From: Chitinophaga sp. S165
Lineage (GTDB): Bacteria; Bacteroidota; Bacteroidia; Chitinophagales; Chitinophagaceae
Length of the DNA: 64,000 nt
Assembly: GCF_003182155.1 (NCBI RefSeq)
Contig: NZ_QGTG01000001.1
Coordinates: 414,022 to 478,021, forward strand
Direction: 5' to 3'
Shown here: piece after piece, positions 1 through 9,500 of the stretch
How positions within the stretch are numbered: the stretch's first letter is position 1
Layout: each line of letters opens with the position of its first letter
The notes under the pieces: model-generated
The model's input: only the letters and a program-made list of their open reading frames with translations
What the model was told of the DNA's origin: nothing
Databases searched by the model: none
Made by a program: the position numbers and the translations under genes

Positions 1-1
1 C

Positions 2-43
2 GTACTTGGCAACTATTTAGAAGAATCTGAAAATAACCGATAG
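2..43 (+). CDS. C-terminal tail of an upstream gene (partial)
   Basis: An open frame enters the window and reads VLGNYLEESENNR before TAG at 41-43, with a second in-frame stop, TAA, at 44-46. The TAA overlaps the ATG of the next gene. The spacing suggests co-transcription with the RloB-family gene. RloB genes usually follow an AAA15/RloA-type ATPase, so this may be the end of such an ATPase, but thirteen residues cannot show that. Confidence 0.4.
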   Translation, partial: VLGNYLEESENNR

Positions 44-45
44 TA

Positions 46-795
46 ATGGCAGGCAGTGCATGGGATTTTAAAACCGACGATACCAGAGCAGAAGAAACAG
101 TAAATGTATTTGTGATCTATTGTGAGGATGAGGTTAGTGAACCATGTTACTTCGAGTCTTTTGAAAGTGAAGCGCTAAGAATTAACGTAATAGGCAATCA
201 ACGTAGTGGCCATAAAAATTTGCAATACACTGTGACGAAGTGTATTGAAGCTGGTTACATGGAATTTGCAGAGGGTAGTTATCGCTTGAAAAATATGATT
301 ACTGAAAATCTATGGTGTGTATATGACCGCGATCTGGAAAATGTTGATCTTACACAAATTCAGCGTGAAAATAATACGGGTTGGAGCCTGGCCATTCAGA
401 ATGGGCTGAATGCTGGGTTGAAAGTGGCATGGAGTAATGATGCTTTCGAACTTTGGGTGCTTCTGCACTTTGAGGACATTACACCTGCCGAGGCCCAACA
501 TCGTAATTTCATTTATGATCGCCTGACTGACATTTTTAAGAATCTGACCCCAACAACGGACAGTTTAAAACGCTTTACTACTCATTCTCATTTCAGTTAT
601 AAAGGTGCCTTTAAAAAGAGAAGTTCATTTGAGGAATTTGTACTTCCAGAACTAAAAAAGAGGACTGCAGATGCCTTATTAAGGGCCACGAAATTAGCGG
701 CTCATTATAGTAATGAGACAACATTCCATGAACGCAATCCCTGTACAATGGTGCACACCTTAGTAACAGAATTATTGGCTAATGGAGGGAAGTAA
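46..795 (+). CDS. rloB: RloB-family protein
   Basis: This 249-aa protein has the marks of the RloB family. There is an acidic N-terminal motif followed by an aromatic (CEDEVSEPCYF, residues 26-36), a YDRD motif at 93-96, and a SND-x-FELW-x-LLHF motif around 130-142. RloB proteins are found in restriction-linked operons and with AAA ATPases, and have been proposed to be Toprim-like nucleases; that role is family knowledge, not visible here. The ATG overlaps the stop region of the preceding frame (TAATG), so it is probably the second gene of an operon whose first gene lies outside the window. No signal peptide or membrane segment is seen, so it is probably cytoplasmic. The family call is fairly firm; the defence role is inferred. 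Confidence 0.75.
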   Translation: MAGSAWDFKTDDTRAEETVNVFVIYCEDEVSEPCYFESFESEALRINVIGNQRSGHKNLQYTVTKCIEAGYMEFAEGSYRLKNMITENLWCVYDRDLENVDLTQIQRENNTGWSLAIQNGLNAGLKVAWSNDAFELWVLLHFEDITPAEAQHRNFIYDRLTDIFKNLTPTTDSLKRFTTHSHFSYKGAFKKRSSFEEFVLPELKKRTADALLRATKLAAHYSNETTFHERNPCTMVHTLVTELLANGGK

Positions 796-821
796 GGCCG
801 TCCACCGTGTCAAAATGTCGT

Positions 822-887
822 CCACTTCCCCATATTACCCCATACTAAAGACATACCAAAGGCATAGTAAAGGCATGGATAATGCAT
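822..887. repeat. 11-bp phased tandem repeats, CAT-ending
   Basis: Four consecutive 11-mers, each ending in CAT, occupy 844-854, 855-865, 866-876 and 877-887 (actaaagacat, accaaaggcat, agtaaaggcat, ggataatgcat). Two looser units ending in CCAT precede them. The block lies between the ends of two convergent genes. The period equals about one helical turn. No function is known to me. Confidence 0.6.
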
Positions 888-918
888 GTCAAATCCCAGA
901 AATGGTATGCTGACAATA

Positions 919-1932
919 TTACCGCTCAACCACACTCACATCCCTCCATTCCTGCTCCATCATCTTCCGTACTGCCGCAAACCGGCCTTGCAACATATGC
1001 GGCTGCATCAACGGGTAAAACTGATCGTGTGTTACATGGAAGCCCATGTAAAACACCCAGAATCCCAATCCCAGGTAAGGTATTGCTGCCAGTTCGGCCT
1101 CACTTAACACACGCTCGGTCTGGTAGGCGTCCAGGAAGAGCGACCAGGTTTTCTCACCCTGTTCTGCCGTCAGGCGGCCCACATGCATGTCTAGGAGCAA
1201 CTGCTGGCGAAAGGTCATGAGGTCATTTGCCAGCCAGCCTTTTCCGAAGAAATCAAAGTCGAAGAAGGTAATATTGTCCAAGGTATCAAAGTGGAAATTC
1301 TTTGGGAGGAAATCGTAATGACAATAGCCGGTGGAGATACGGGTAATATCGAGCTGCGACAGTACCGTCTTTACTTTATCTGCTGCCTGTAACAGCCAGC
1401 CATAGGTAGAAGGATCTTCACTGAAATGATCTTTCACAGCAGCCAGGGGACCGAATAGGGTCGTTTCCAGGTCAAAGGTCCAGCGCTCCTCACTTAGATG
1501 GAGCTGTGAGGATACATTGTGAAAACGGGCCATTTCCCGGCCAAAATTGCGTAGCTGTACCTCGGACAGCAGATTATGGGCGCGGCCTTCGGCATAGGTG
1601 AACAGTACCGCATGGCGGGTACCTTCAGCAGCTTCCAATGACTGGATATGATGGCCATGTTTGTCCGCCAGCGGATACGATACCGAGATGTCTGCCGTAT
1701 TCAATGCCGTTAATAATTCCACCTCCGCTTGTATATTTGGTAGGGTACGGTGGGTAGGCCGGTAAATACGCAGAATGAATTGTCCCGCAGCTGCGGTCAC
1801 TAGATAGGTATCGCCCACACCGCGGACAATAAACTTGCATTGAACGGGGCCTAAAGTATACTGCTGGCTGATATACGTGGCTAATGCAGTTGGGCTGAGC
1901 GTAGAATAAAGGGTAGGGAAGATGGGTTGCAT
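919..1932 (-). CDS. APH-family phosphotransferase
   Basis: This 337-aa protein has the aminoglycoside/choline-kinase-like fold of the phosphotransferase family (PF01636). The catalytic loop is HYDFLPKN with His205, Asp207 and Asn212, followed by the metal-binding FDFDFFG with Asp225/Asp227. An N-terminal lobe (residues 35-110) carries the FILRIY nucleotide-lobe strand. It is cytoplasmic, with no signal peptide. Relatives act on small molecules such as homoserine, choline or aminoglycosides, or on proteins (RdoA type); the substrate cannot be read from sequence. The gene stands alone, convergent with the RloB gene and divergent from the glycosidase-like gene. A TATATTTG element sits only four bases before the ATG, so the start could be a few codons off or the mRNA nearly leaderless. 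Confidence 0.8.
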   Translation of the reverse strand: MQPIFPTLYSTLSPTALATYISQQYTLGPVQCKFIVRGVGDTYLVTAAAGQFILRIYRPTHRTLPNIQAEVELLTALNTADISVSYPLADKHGHHIQSLEAAEGTRHAVLFTYAEGRAHNLLSEVQLRNFGREMARFHNVSSQLHLSEERWTFDLETTLFGPLAAVKDHFSEDPSTYGWLLQAADKVKTVLSQLDITRISTGYCHYDFLPKNFHFDTLDNITFFDFDFFGKGWLANDLMTFRQQLLLDMHVGRLTAEQGEKTWSLFLDAYQTERVLSEAELAAIPYLGLGFWVFYMGFHVTHDQFYPLMQPHMLQGRFAAVRKMMEQEWRDVSVVER

Positions 1933-1967
1933 GCCGCAAATATAAGATTCCTATATTTTCTTTGTGT

Positions 1968-2006
1968 GTACATAATGTTTGTACATGTAAATACATGTTC
2001 GTACAT
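1968..2006. repeat. GTACAT elements at about 10-bp spacing
   Basis: GTACAT occurs at 1968-1973, 1981-1986 and 2001-2006, with ATACAT at 1991-1996. The last three are exactly 10 bp apart. They lie in the divergent intergenic region between the phosphotransferase and the glycosidase-like gene, so they could be operator sites or simple low-complexity sequence. Confidence 0.4.
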
Positions 2007-2033
2007 TCGTCTTAAGAGTTAATACACAGATAT

Positions 2034-3338
2034 ATGAGGATATACACCGCTTACCTGATCATCTCCCTGTCCTTATTCGCCTTCCACGCGCCTGTTAAAG
2101 CACAGGGTACGGACAACAAGGAACTGTCCAGGATCATTCGTAATGACCATCGCCTGGACACCATTGAGGCCAGGGCATTACGCTTGTTAACTGGTTTCAA
2201 TGCCGGCACCTCTTACGGGGAAGTCTGGATCAGGGACCTCAATACCTTCATCAAAGGCTCTCTCAAGGTCCATTCTCCGGAGAAAGTGAAAGCTATGTTG
2301 CTGCTGTTCTTCAAAATGCAGGGCAACGGAGGAGACATCGTAGATGGCTTCATTGATATCAAAAAAGCAGCCGTAGGATATGAGTTCCGCTACTTCCCGC
2401 AGGCGCCGGATTGGGTGGCCCATAAGAACACTGTGGAAACTGACCAGGAATCTTCCCTGATCCAGGCTATCAGGAAGTATATAGACGTAACCGGCGACAC
2501 CTCCATTTTACAGGAAAAAATAGGAGAGAAGACCGTTATACGAAGAATGGAAGACGCACTTACTTATATCCTCAACGAGCGTTGGGCAGAAAAGTATGGA
2601 CTGGTGAAAGGCGCTACTACTGTTGACTGGGGTGATGTACAGCCTGAAACCGGATGGGGCGTTGTGATCAACCATAAAACAAAATGGGCGGCCGATATCT
2701 ATGATAACGCGATGTATGCAATAGCTATTAACGATTTCCTGGCAGTAAAACCTGCATCATACAAATCAACACAGGATTGGGCTGCTACTGGCCGCCACGT
2801 TAAAGAGAATGTACGTAAACATCTTTGGCAGACAAGCGCTCAAAAGTACATTCCTCACCTTTACCTCGATGGCAGCCCTTTCCCAGCTTCCTTCAATGAA
2901 AACAAAATACTGTATACCGGTGGTTCCGCCTGCGCTATATTAGCCGGGTTCCATACACCCAAAGAAATTGCGGTGATCAATCAACAGATGGTCAATGCCG
3001 CTGCAAAAGAGAAATTCGCGACTATCGGCATAACCGTATACCCGCCTTATCCGGCAGCAGAATTTCCTAATATGCATCCCTACGTATATCAGAACGCAGG
3101 CGACTGGACCTGGTTCGGCGGTCGTATGATCCAGGCGCTTATTGCCAATGGGTTTATTAAGGAAGCCATTGATGAACTGGATCCGATCATAGCGCGTACA
3201 ATAGCCCGTAAAGGTTTTTACGAATGGTACGACGTACGTACAGGCGAGCCGAAAGGTTCAGGCGATTTCAGAGGAGAAGCAGGTGTCTTGTTCGATACGA
3301 TCACCATGCTGAGAGAGTGGGCTGCAAAACATCAGTAG
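2034..3338 (+). CDS. secreted six-hairpin glycosidase-like protein
   Basis: This 434-aa protein has a clear signal peptide (residues 1-23, cleavage after the Ala of VKAQ). The rest has the helix-rich character of the (alpha/alpha)6 six-hairpin glycosidase superfamily. A WIRD motif at 65-68 resembles the W-x-RD motif of debranching-enzyme and GH63/GH65-like proteins. An ETDQES segment near 135, VDWGDV near 198 and DWTWFGGR near 360 supply further acidic and aromatic positions typical of a sugar cleft. I could not assign a GH family, and the catalytic acid and base are not proven. It would act in the periplasm or be exported. The gene is single and ends at a hairpin shared with the convergent TonB receptor. 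Confidence 0.6.
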   Translation: MRIYTAYLIISLSLFAFHAPVKAQGTDNKELSRIIRNDHRLDTIEARALRLLTGFNAGTSYGEVWIRDLNTFIKGSLKVHSPEKVKAMLLLFFKMQGNGGDIVDGFIDIKKAAVGYEFRYFPQAPDWVAHKNTVETDQESSLIQAIRKYIDVTGDTSILQEKIGEKTVIRRMEDALTYILNERWAEKYGLVKGATTVDWGDVQPETGWGVVINHKTKWAADIYDNAMYAIAINDFLAVKPASYKSTQDWAATGRHVKENVRKHLWQTSAQKYIPHLYLDGSPFPASFNENKILYTGGSACAILAGFHTPKEIAVINQQMVNAAAKEKFATIGITVYPPYPAAEFPNMHPYVYQNAGDWTWFGGRMIQALIANGFIKEAIDELDPIIARTIARKGFYEWYDVRTGEPKGSGDFRGEAGVLFDTITMLREWAAKHQ

Positions 3339-3361
3339 TAAAGGTATGATCCGGAAGAAGA

Positions 3362-3428
3362 AAGGGCCTTTTCCAGGTGGAGATGATGTGGACTTGATCC
3401 GATCTCAATCCCTCTGAAAAAGGCCCTT
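3362..3428. terminator. hairpin between convergent genes
   Basis: The 14-nt arms at 3362-3375 (aagggccttttcca) and 3415-3428 pair with one mismatch around a loop of about 40 nt. Each outer flank is short and weakly T-rich. The hairpin lies between the stop of the glycosidase-like gene and the stop of the TonB receptor, and probably serves both strands. Confidence 0.5.
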
Positions 3429-3445
3429 AATAATTGATTATAAGC

Positions 3446-6202
3446 TTATTTCAACAGATCGTCGAATAAGATAGCTACGTAGTAGATACCCCCTGCTTTA
3501 GGGTTACCAAAAGACGTCTGGAAATAATGGTTTGTAACGTTAGAACCTCCCACCTTGATAGTTCCCCTGATCTTTGGGATCCTGTAATTCACCTGTGCGT
3601 CTATTGTACCATAGGCGGATACTGTTCCTTTTACGAAGCTGGAACTCCATACAAAGGCATCCTGCCAGCGGTACATTACGTTAAAGCCTAAATTCTTCGC
3701 GATGTTTTTATTGGCAAGACCAAGATTGAAACGGTATTTAGGCGTATTGAAGTTATTGTCAAGATCTCCTTCATCGCCGGTAAGGTCGTTGTAAGAGAAG
3801 TTACCGGACAGTGTCCAGCTATTGATCAGGTAATCCAGTCCCAATGCTCCACCCTGCGATTTCACCTTTTCAGGATTGTTCACATAAGTGGCAAAGATCC
3901 TTGCACTGTTGAGGGCAGGGTCCTGTGGCAGCGGTACGGTAGGCTGTATCAGTGCTGTGTATGACAGGAAGTTCTTATAAGCGCTGTAATAGTAGTAAGC
4001 GTCTATTAACAGGCGGTTCTGTATGAGACCCTTATACCCGATCTCATAAGCACTTACGCTTTCCGGTTTGAACTTACCAAATGTGTATTGCTGCAGCTGG
4101 GTAGGATCTCCTGTTGCTGCGTAACGCTGTACGCTGGCTTGCGTATAACCTTTATTGTTGTAGAGATCATACTTGGTCAGCAGTTCCGGTAAGCCGCCTA
4201 TCAGACGGGTATTGGCGCGGATAGGCAGGTCGATGTACTGGTCCTGGTTCGTAGGGTTGCGGTAAGCCGTCTGGAATGACAAACGGATATTGTGACGGGG
4301 AGCCACAGTAAACACACCGGATATACGTGGTGTGAAGCGGCCGTCAAAATTCTCGTTCTTATCGTAACGGATAGATCCCGTCAGTTTGATCCTGTCGTTC
4401 ACCAGTTTCTTACCCACCTGCAGATATGCGCCTACTTCATCGATCTTGATACGGCCATCCGCGTCATCGAAAATGGTACCGTCAGAGTTCAGGGAATACC
4501 TGCGGAAAGATGCGCCTGCCTGTACTTCCAGTACCTTCAGATGATCTGTAAGATCATAGAAGCCTTCATAGTGGTACAGGTTCGTTTTATCATTGAACTT
4601 AGCTCCGTTCCTGCCGGGGCCAAAGCCGATATAATTGCCGGTGATGGTTTCTTTAGCCTGTTCGAAGCCCGCGCTACCTGGCGCCAGTCTGTTCCTGTCA
4701 GCATAACTTCTTGCAATGGCATGTGCCTGCGCATCAGTTTTTACACCTGGTGCTCCAGGGAAAACGCCCGCCCTGGCCTGGTTGTAAACAGTTGCATATT
4801 CAGCGAACCATCCGCCTACAACATTGCCGCTACCATCTCTGACTACGCTGGGGTTATAAGCCTCATTCAGAATAGTACCAAGCGCTGTGGCGTTGTATGC
4901 TTCTCCTGAACGTTCCTGTGTAGTATAGCCGCGTACAAAGAAGCGTTTGCCTCTTACTTCTATTTTATACTGACCCAGGTTGAATTTACGGAGTGAATAA
5001 CGGTCAGAACCTGTATACACAGTAGTACCTGTTCCCCAGTTGCCCTGCACGATGGCCTCCGTATTGTCTGTGATCTTGTAATGAAATGCTGCGCCTGTTT
5101 TCAAACTGTGCGTGCTGTAATCCACCAGGTCCCTTTCACTGTATCCTGTACGGGAAACAGCTTGTCCGTTGAGAAGGCCTCCGGTTGCACCAAAAGTATT
5201 GGTGATCTCATCACCATAAACGTTGACACCGTCGTAGTTAGGATCTGTAGCATGTGAGAAGCCTGCTTTCGTACGCAGGTTCAGCCTGTCGAAATTTGTA
5301 GAGTCAATTGCCTGCCAGTCGTCCGCCCGCATGTACCCGAAATTGAGCTTGAAAGCGAACTTACCAAAGGCTTTGGCATAACGTGCCGTGATATCGGGAA
5401 TGAAGCCGATTTCATTCTGTTGTTTCTTCCCTACATGGTTAATGCCTCCCTGTAGTTTCAGGCTTAGTCCCTGGTAGTCGAACGGACTTTTACTGGTCAT
5501 CAGCAATGTACCGTTCATTCCTCCCGCGCCATACAGGGCGGAAGATGCACCTGGAAGCAGTTCCACACTGGCTACGTCCAGTTCGGAAATGCCGACAATG
5601 TTGCCCACCGAAAAGTTCAGGCCTGGCGCCTGGTTGTCCATACCATCCATCAGCTGGTTAAAGCGGGTGTTACCATTGGTGTTGAACCCCCTGGTAGTAA
5701 TGGTACGGAAGGTAAGGCTCTGTACGCTGGATTCAACGCCTTTCAGGGAAGGAAGGGCATCATAGAAACTAGGGGTAGGAGATTCCCGTATGGCCGTCGC
5801 ATTTAGTTTCTCAATAGATACCGGCGACTCCAGTATACTTTGAGATACACGGCTGGCGGCTACAACGATCTCTTCTCCCAGGATCTCCGTCGAAGCGAGT
5901 TGCACAGTAATACTGCCTGCACTGTTCACCACTATAGGCGCACTGGCGTACCCTACAGAAGAGAATACCAGTGTGATAGGGAACTGGCGGTTCGTGTTGA
6001 ATCTGAAATTTCCGCTACCATCTGTGATGGTACCGGCAAGAGAGCCTTTGACACTGACAGTAACCCCCGGTAAGGGACTGCCCGTCGTCTTGTCTGTTAC
6101 AGTACCTGTTACTGTCTGTTGTTGCTGCCCATAGACGGCAGAAGATAGGTTCATGAGCAACAATAGGGCACACAAACAGGTGAGTTGTAAGTAGTTCTTC
6201 AT
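3446..6202 (-). CDS. TonB-dependent outer-membrane receptor
   Basis: The protein is 918 aa from the ATG at 6202. That start is preferred to one 37 codons upstream because it begins directly with a signal peptide (MKNYLQLTCLCALLLLMNLS). Order: a carboxypeptidase-regulatory-like beta-sandwich (about 25-110), a TonB plug (about 120-235, with ALPSLKGV and SALYGAGGMNG), and a 22-strand-type barrel ending in an aromatic beta strand. It imports an unknown ligand using TonB energy. No SusD gene is adjacent, so it is a classical single receptor rather than a SusC/SusD pair. The nearest candidate partner is the convergent glycosidase-like gene, which is only suggestive. Confidence 0.9.
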   Translation of the reverse strand: MKNYLQLTCLCALLLLMNLSSAVYGQQQQTVTGTVTDKTTGSPLPGVTVSVKGSLAGTITDGSGNFRFNTNRQFPITLVFSSVGYASAPIVVNSAGSITVQLASTEILGEEIVVAASRVSQSILESPVSIEKLNATAIRESPTPSFYDALPSLKGVESSVQSLTFRTITTRGFNTNGNTRFNQLMDGMDNQAPGLNFSVGNIVGISELDVASVELLPGASSALYGAGGMNGTLLMTSKSPFDYQGLSLKLQGGINHVGKKQQNEIGFIPDITARYAKAFGKFAFKLNFGYMRADDWQAIDSTNFDRLNLRTKAGFSHATDPNYDGVNVYGDEITNTFGATGGLLNGQAVSRTGYSERDLVDYSTHSLKTGAAFHYKITDNTEAIVQGNWGTGTTVYTGSDRYSLRKFNLGQYKIEVRGKRFFVRGYTTQERSGEAYNATALGTILNEAYNPSVVRDGSGNVVGGWFAEYATVYNQARAGVFPGAPGVKTDAQAHAIARSYADRNRLAPGSAGFEQAKETITGNYIGFGPGRNGAKFNDKTNLYHYEGFYDLTDHLKVLEVQAGASFRRYSLNSDGTIFDDADGRIKIDEVGAYLQVGKKLVNDRIKLTGSIRYDKNENFDGRFTPRISGVFTVAPRHNIRLSFQTAYRNPTNQDQYIDLPIRANTRLIGGLPELLTKYDLYNNKGYTQASVQRYAATGDPTQLQQYTFGKFKPESVSAYEIGYKGLIQNRLLIDAYYYYSAYKNFLSYTALIQPTVPLPQDPALNSARIFATYVNNPEKVKSQGGALGLDYLINSWTLSGNFSYNDLTGDEGDLDNNFNTPKYRFNLGLANKNIAKNLGFNVMYRWQDAFVWSSSFVKGTVSAYGTIDAQVNYRIPKIRGTIKVGGSNVTNHYFQTSFGNPKAGGIYYVAILFDDLLK

Positions 6203-6530
6203 ACTGTGGCGATTTAGGATGATCTTGGGATTACGTATACGTTTTGATGAATGTAAGGAAAATTGTTGAATAGACAACAGCCTGTCATTCATACTTAACA
6301 AGCCTCCCGCCATTATGTTTTATTCGTTGAAAACTCGTTGATATTATTCCCTTACATCCCATTTCTGCGTACTAATACTTCATTTCAAAAATGCCGGGAT
6401 TGATTTCCAGTTGTTTGTATCTGAATGTGATATTATATTTCTTTCTATGTATCCACTTACTTAATTTAACCTCCATTTTATAAAAGACAGTACAAGAATT
6501 TCACGCTGTTGCCCTATACCCGTACATCAC
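6203..6530. promoter_or_regulatory. divergent intergenic region with candidate promoter
   Basis: This 328-bp region separates the TonB receptor from the first giant adhesin. A TTTG at 6414-6417 lies 16 bp before TATATTTC (6434-6441), a near match to the Bacteroidota -33/-7 pattern. The same arrangement recurs before the second adhesin copy, with the same 16-bp spacer. That conservation is the main support. No clear promoter was found for the receptor on the minus strand. Confidence 0.35.
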
Positions 6531-9500
6531 ATGAACCCTGGTACCATTACACGAATGTCCTTACGCTACGTTCTATTTATGAAATATCCTGCGCGGATAG
6601 TTTTTCTATTTATCATGATATGGTCCTGTTTATCGCCTGGCAAAACAATGGCGCAGGTATATCCATATCCTGTTGTAGATGTTTATGTATTTGTAGAAAC
6701 TTCTACCAGTACAGGTAGTTTGCTCTACATTGACGGCGCAAACTCTGACAAACACCCACTTGACTTTATTGGCAGTAACGGCGGCAACTACATCTACAAA
6801 GCCACCGATGTACAGTTTCCTATCACACAGATCCAATGGCAGGGACTCGGCGTGGACTATCTCACGATCATTTCTTCATCCAACGAATCCGGCTCGCGTA
6901 ACTGGATGTATCCTATGACGGAGGCCGCAGCCGATAACGGGAACATTAATATGGACCTTCCCTCATATACCTGTACCAGGTATGATATGAGTATGCCAGT
7001 CGGATCATTCCGGGCGCGCTTCATGATAGTAATGCCTGCTCTGTCACCACTTCAAAGCACTTTTTTAAATAAAACGATCTGTGCAGATGAATTCATCTAT
7101 CTCACCTCATACAATAACGTCTGGGCGTATTCTGATGATTTCCTAAAAAAAACGGTAGAATGGGAGTACCAGGTGAATGGCGGCGCCTGGGTAACAATGC
7201 CCTCAACAGCCGAAGATCTTACACAGTTTACACCCGCAGACCTGATCCCGGCTGTCAGGACCGGCAAACGTACGCTCAGGTTCCACTACCGGTTTAAAAT
7301 GAATTACAGGAGTGGAGACTATTATTCAGCCTGGTCCGCTCCATCTGACCCTATAGAGATCCTTCCGGCAGCTCCCAGACTCACTAATACTAATCTTATA
7401 GATACAATTCCTTCCTGTAAGACCACAGGCACAGGCTCGGTTCATATTGCCGGTAGCGCCATCAGCAGCGGGTTTGCTGACATGAAATGGTTGCTGCGAC
7501 CCAATGTTGTAACCGGCCCCTGCGACCCAACGGACCCTAATTCAAATTGCGGTGATATTGACAGGCAGAGCGATGGCGTCGTGCCCGTATCAGGTGGCAT
7601 CGACATTCAGGGTCTGACTGCAAACACTTATTCACTGTGGATCTTGAACCCCGGAGAGAACGAAGGGAATTGCTTTACGCCCTATACAATTAAGATCCGT
7701 GGCCTTGATACACTGAGTGTAAGTGAAGATATGGGCCAACATAAAAATGTAGGTTGCTATAACGGGAACGACGGTACTATTGAAGTAGTAGCAGCCGGTG
7801 CAAATACTAATGGCAATTATACCTTTACGCTATTACGCAACGATACGCTCATCGCTGATAGTGTCCCTGGAACAGGTAACAGGATACGTTGGGATAACCT
7901 GCGCGCCGCCACTTATAAAGTACAAGTGAAGAACAGTACCTGTAATACCGAGGCCGCAGCCACCGGTGATATTGTTATCAGTCAGCCTGCATTCGTAACC
8001 GCTTATCTGGTTGCTGACTCACCACGATGTGCTTCTCCCGGCGATGGTAGTATTGATATACAAGCCGGCGCGATCGGTGGAAGCGTCGCCAATTATGCTT
8101 TCAGGCTCTATCGCAATGATTCGCTGTTCAGTGAATCCGGACCGGTTAATGGCAGTCGCTACAAGTTCACCGACCTGCCGGGAGGGACCTACAAAGCAGA
8201 AGTGGTCAACAATGATGTAAACTGTCCTGGCTGGGACAGCACCGTTACATTACGTCCTCTCATACCACTTACACTTAACATTGCACCTGTAGATTCCATT
8301 AAATGTTTTGGTGGTACCGACGGTAAACTGGTATGTACCGCCATCGGTGGATCGGAACTATATGAATACATACTTTCTAAAGATGGTATTGCTGTTGAGA
8401 CCAATATCACCGGTACTTTCGAAGGACTTTCCGCCGGTGACTACATCGTTACTTTAAAAAATCAAAATAATACCTGTAACGACAGGGATATACAACACAT
8501 CTCTATCTTTCAACGTGCACCGCTGGAGGTTGATCCGGTACAAACACCCATCAGTTGTTATGGTGAAACAGATGCGCGCATCAATGCGCTGGTGAAGGGA
8601 GGTTCGGGTAGCTATCATTACAACTGGCAGCAACTGGAAAATAATAACTGGGTGACCGGTCCTTACTGGTATCCTGCTGACACCCTGATTAAAGAATTGT
8701 CTGCCGGTACTTACCGTGTAATTATTACTGATAATAAAGCTACAGGTTGTAGCGTGACTTCCGCCGAAAGCATTGTTAACATTGCAACTGAAGTAAAGAT
8801 CAACAGCATCACAGTACATGATGCCGTGTGCCTCGCCGATGGCGCTCATATCGATATGACCGGCACAGGAGGGACAGGAAACTATTTATGCGAGTGGTCT
8901 GCTAACGGAGGAAATTACACCGCTTTCACTGATACAACAGACATCAACACTGCCGGTAACTATCGTCTCCGATTGTCAGACGGGCATGGATGTACAGTGA
9001 ATGCCCCGGCCACCTACGATATCAGTTTACCATCAGCACCTATCGGTTTTACTTATAAACTGTCTGATTATGCAGGCTTCAATATTTCCTGTAAAGGCAA
9101 TGATAACGGCTTTGCACAGATCACAGCTACCGGCGGCAACGGTGGTAACTATAACGGATATATGTATTCGTTGGATGATCATCCTTACGGTACAAACCCG
9201 CTTATTGAGCACATCACGGCCGGTACACATTATCTCCATGTGAAGGATGGCCGCGGTTGTATCGTAACGCATGAGATCAATATGACTGAACCCGCCGCTG
9301 TACTGGCATTAACGATCACCAGCCAGGAACATAATGGTTGCGGCGCTGATCCTATCGGAAATATCACAGTAGCTCCGCAAGGTGGTTCTTCACCTTATAC
9401 CTATGCTATCGACGATAAACCCTGGCAGATTGATCCTGTATTCAACGGGCTCATTGCTGAAGACTACAACCTTAGCGTAAAAGACGCTACCGGCTGTATC

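Noticed and set aside
4292..4909. A 205-aa plus-strand frame within the TonB receptor
   Set aside because: It is antisense to a strongly conserved barrel gene and its translation shows no domain or signal.
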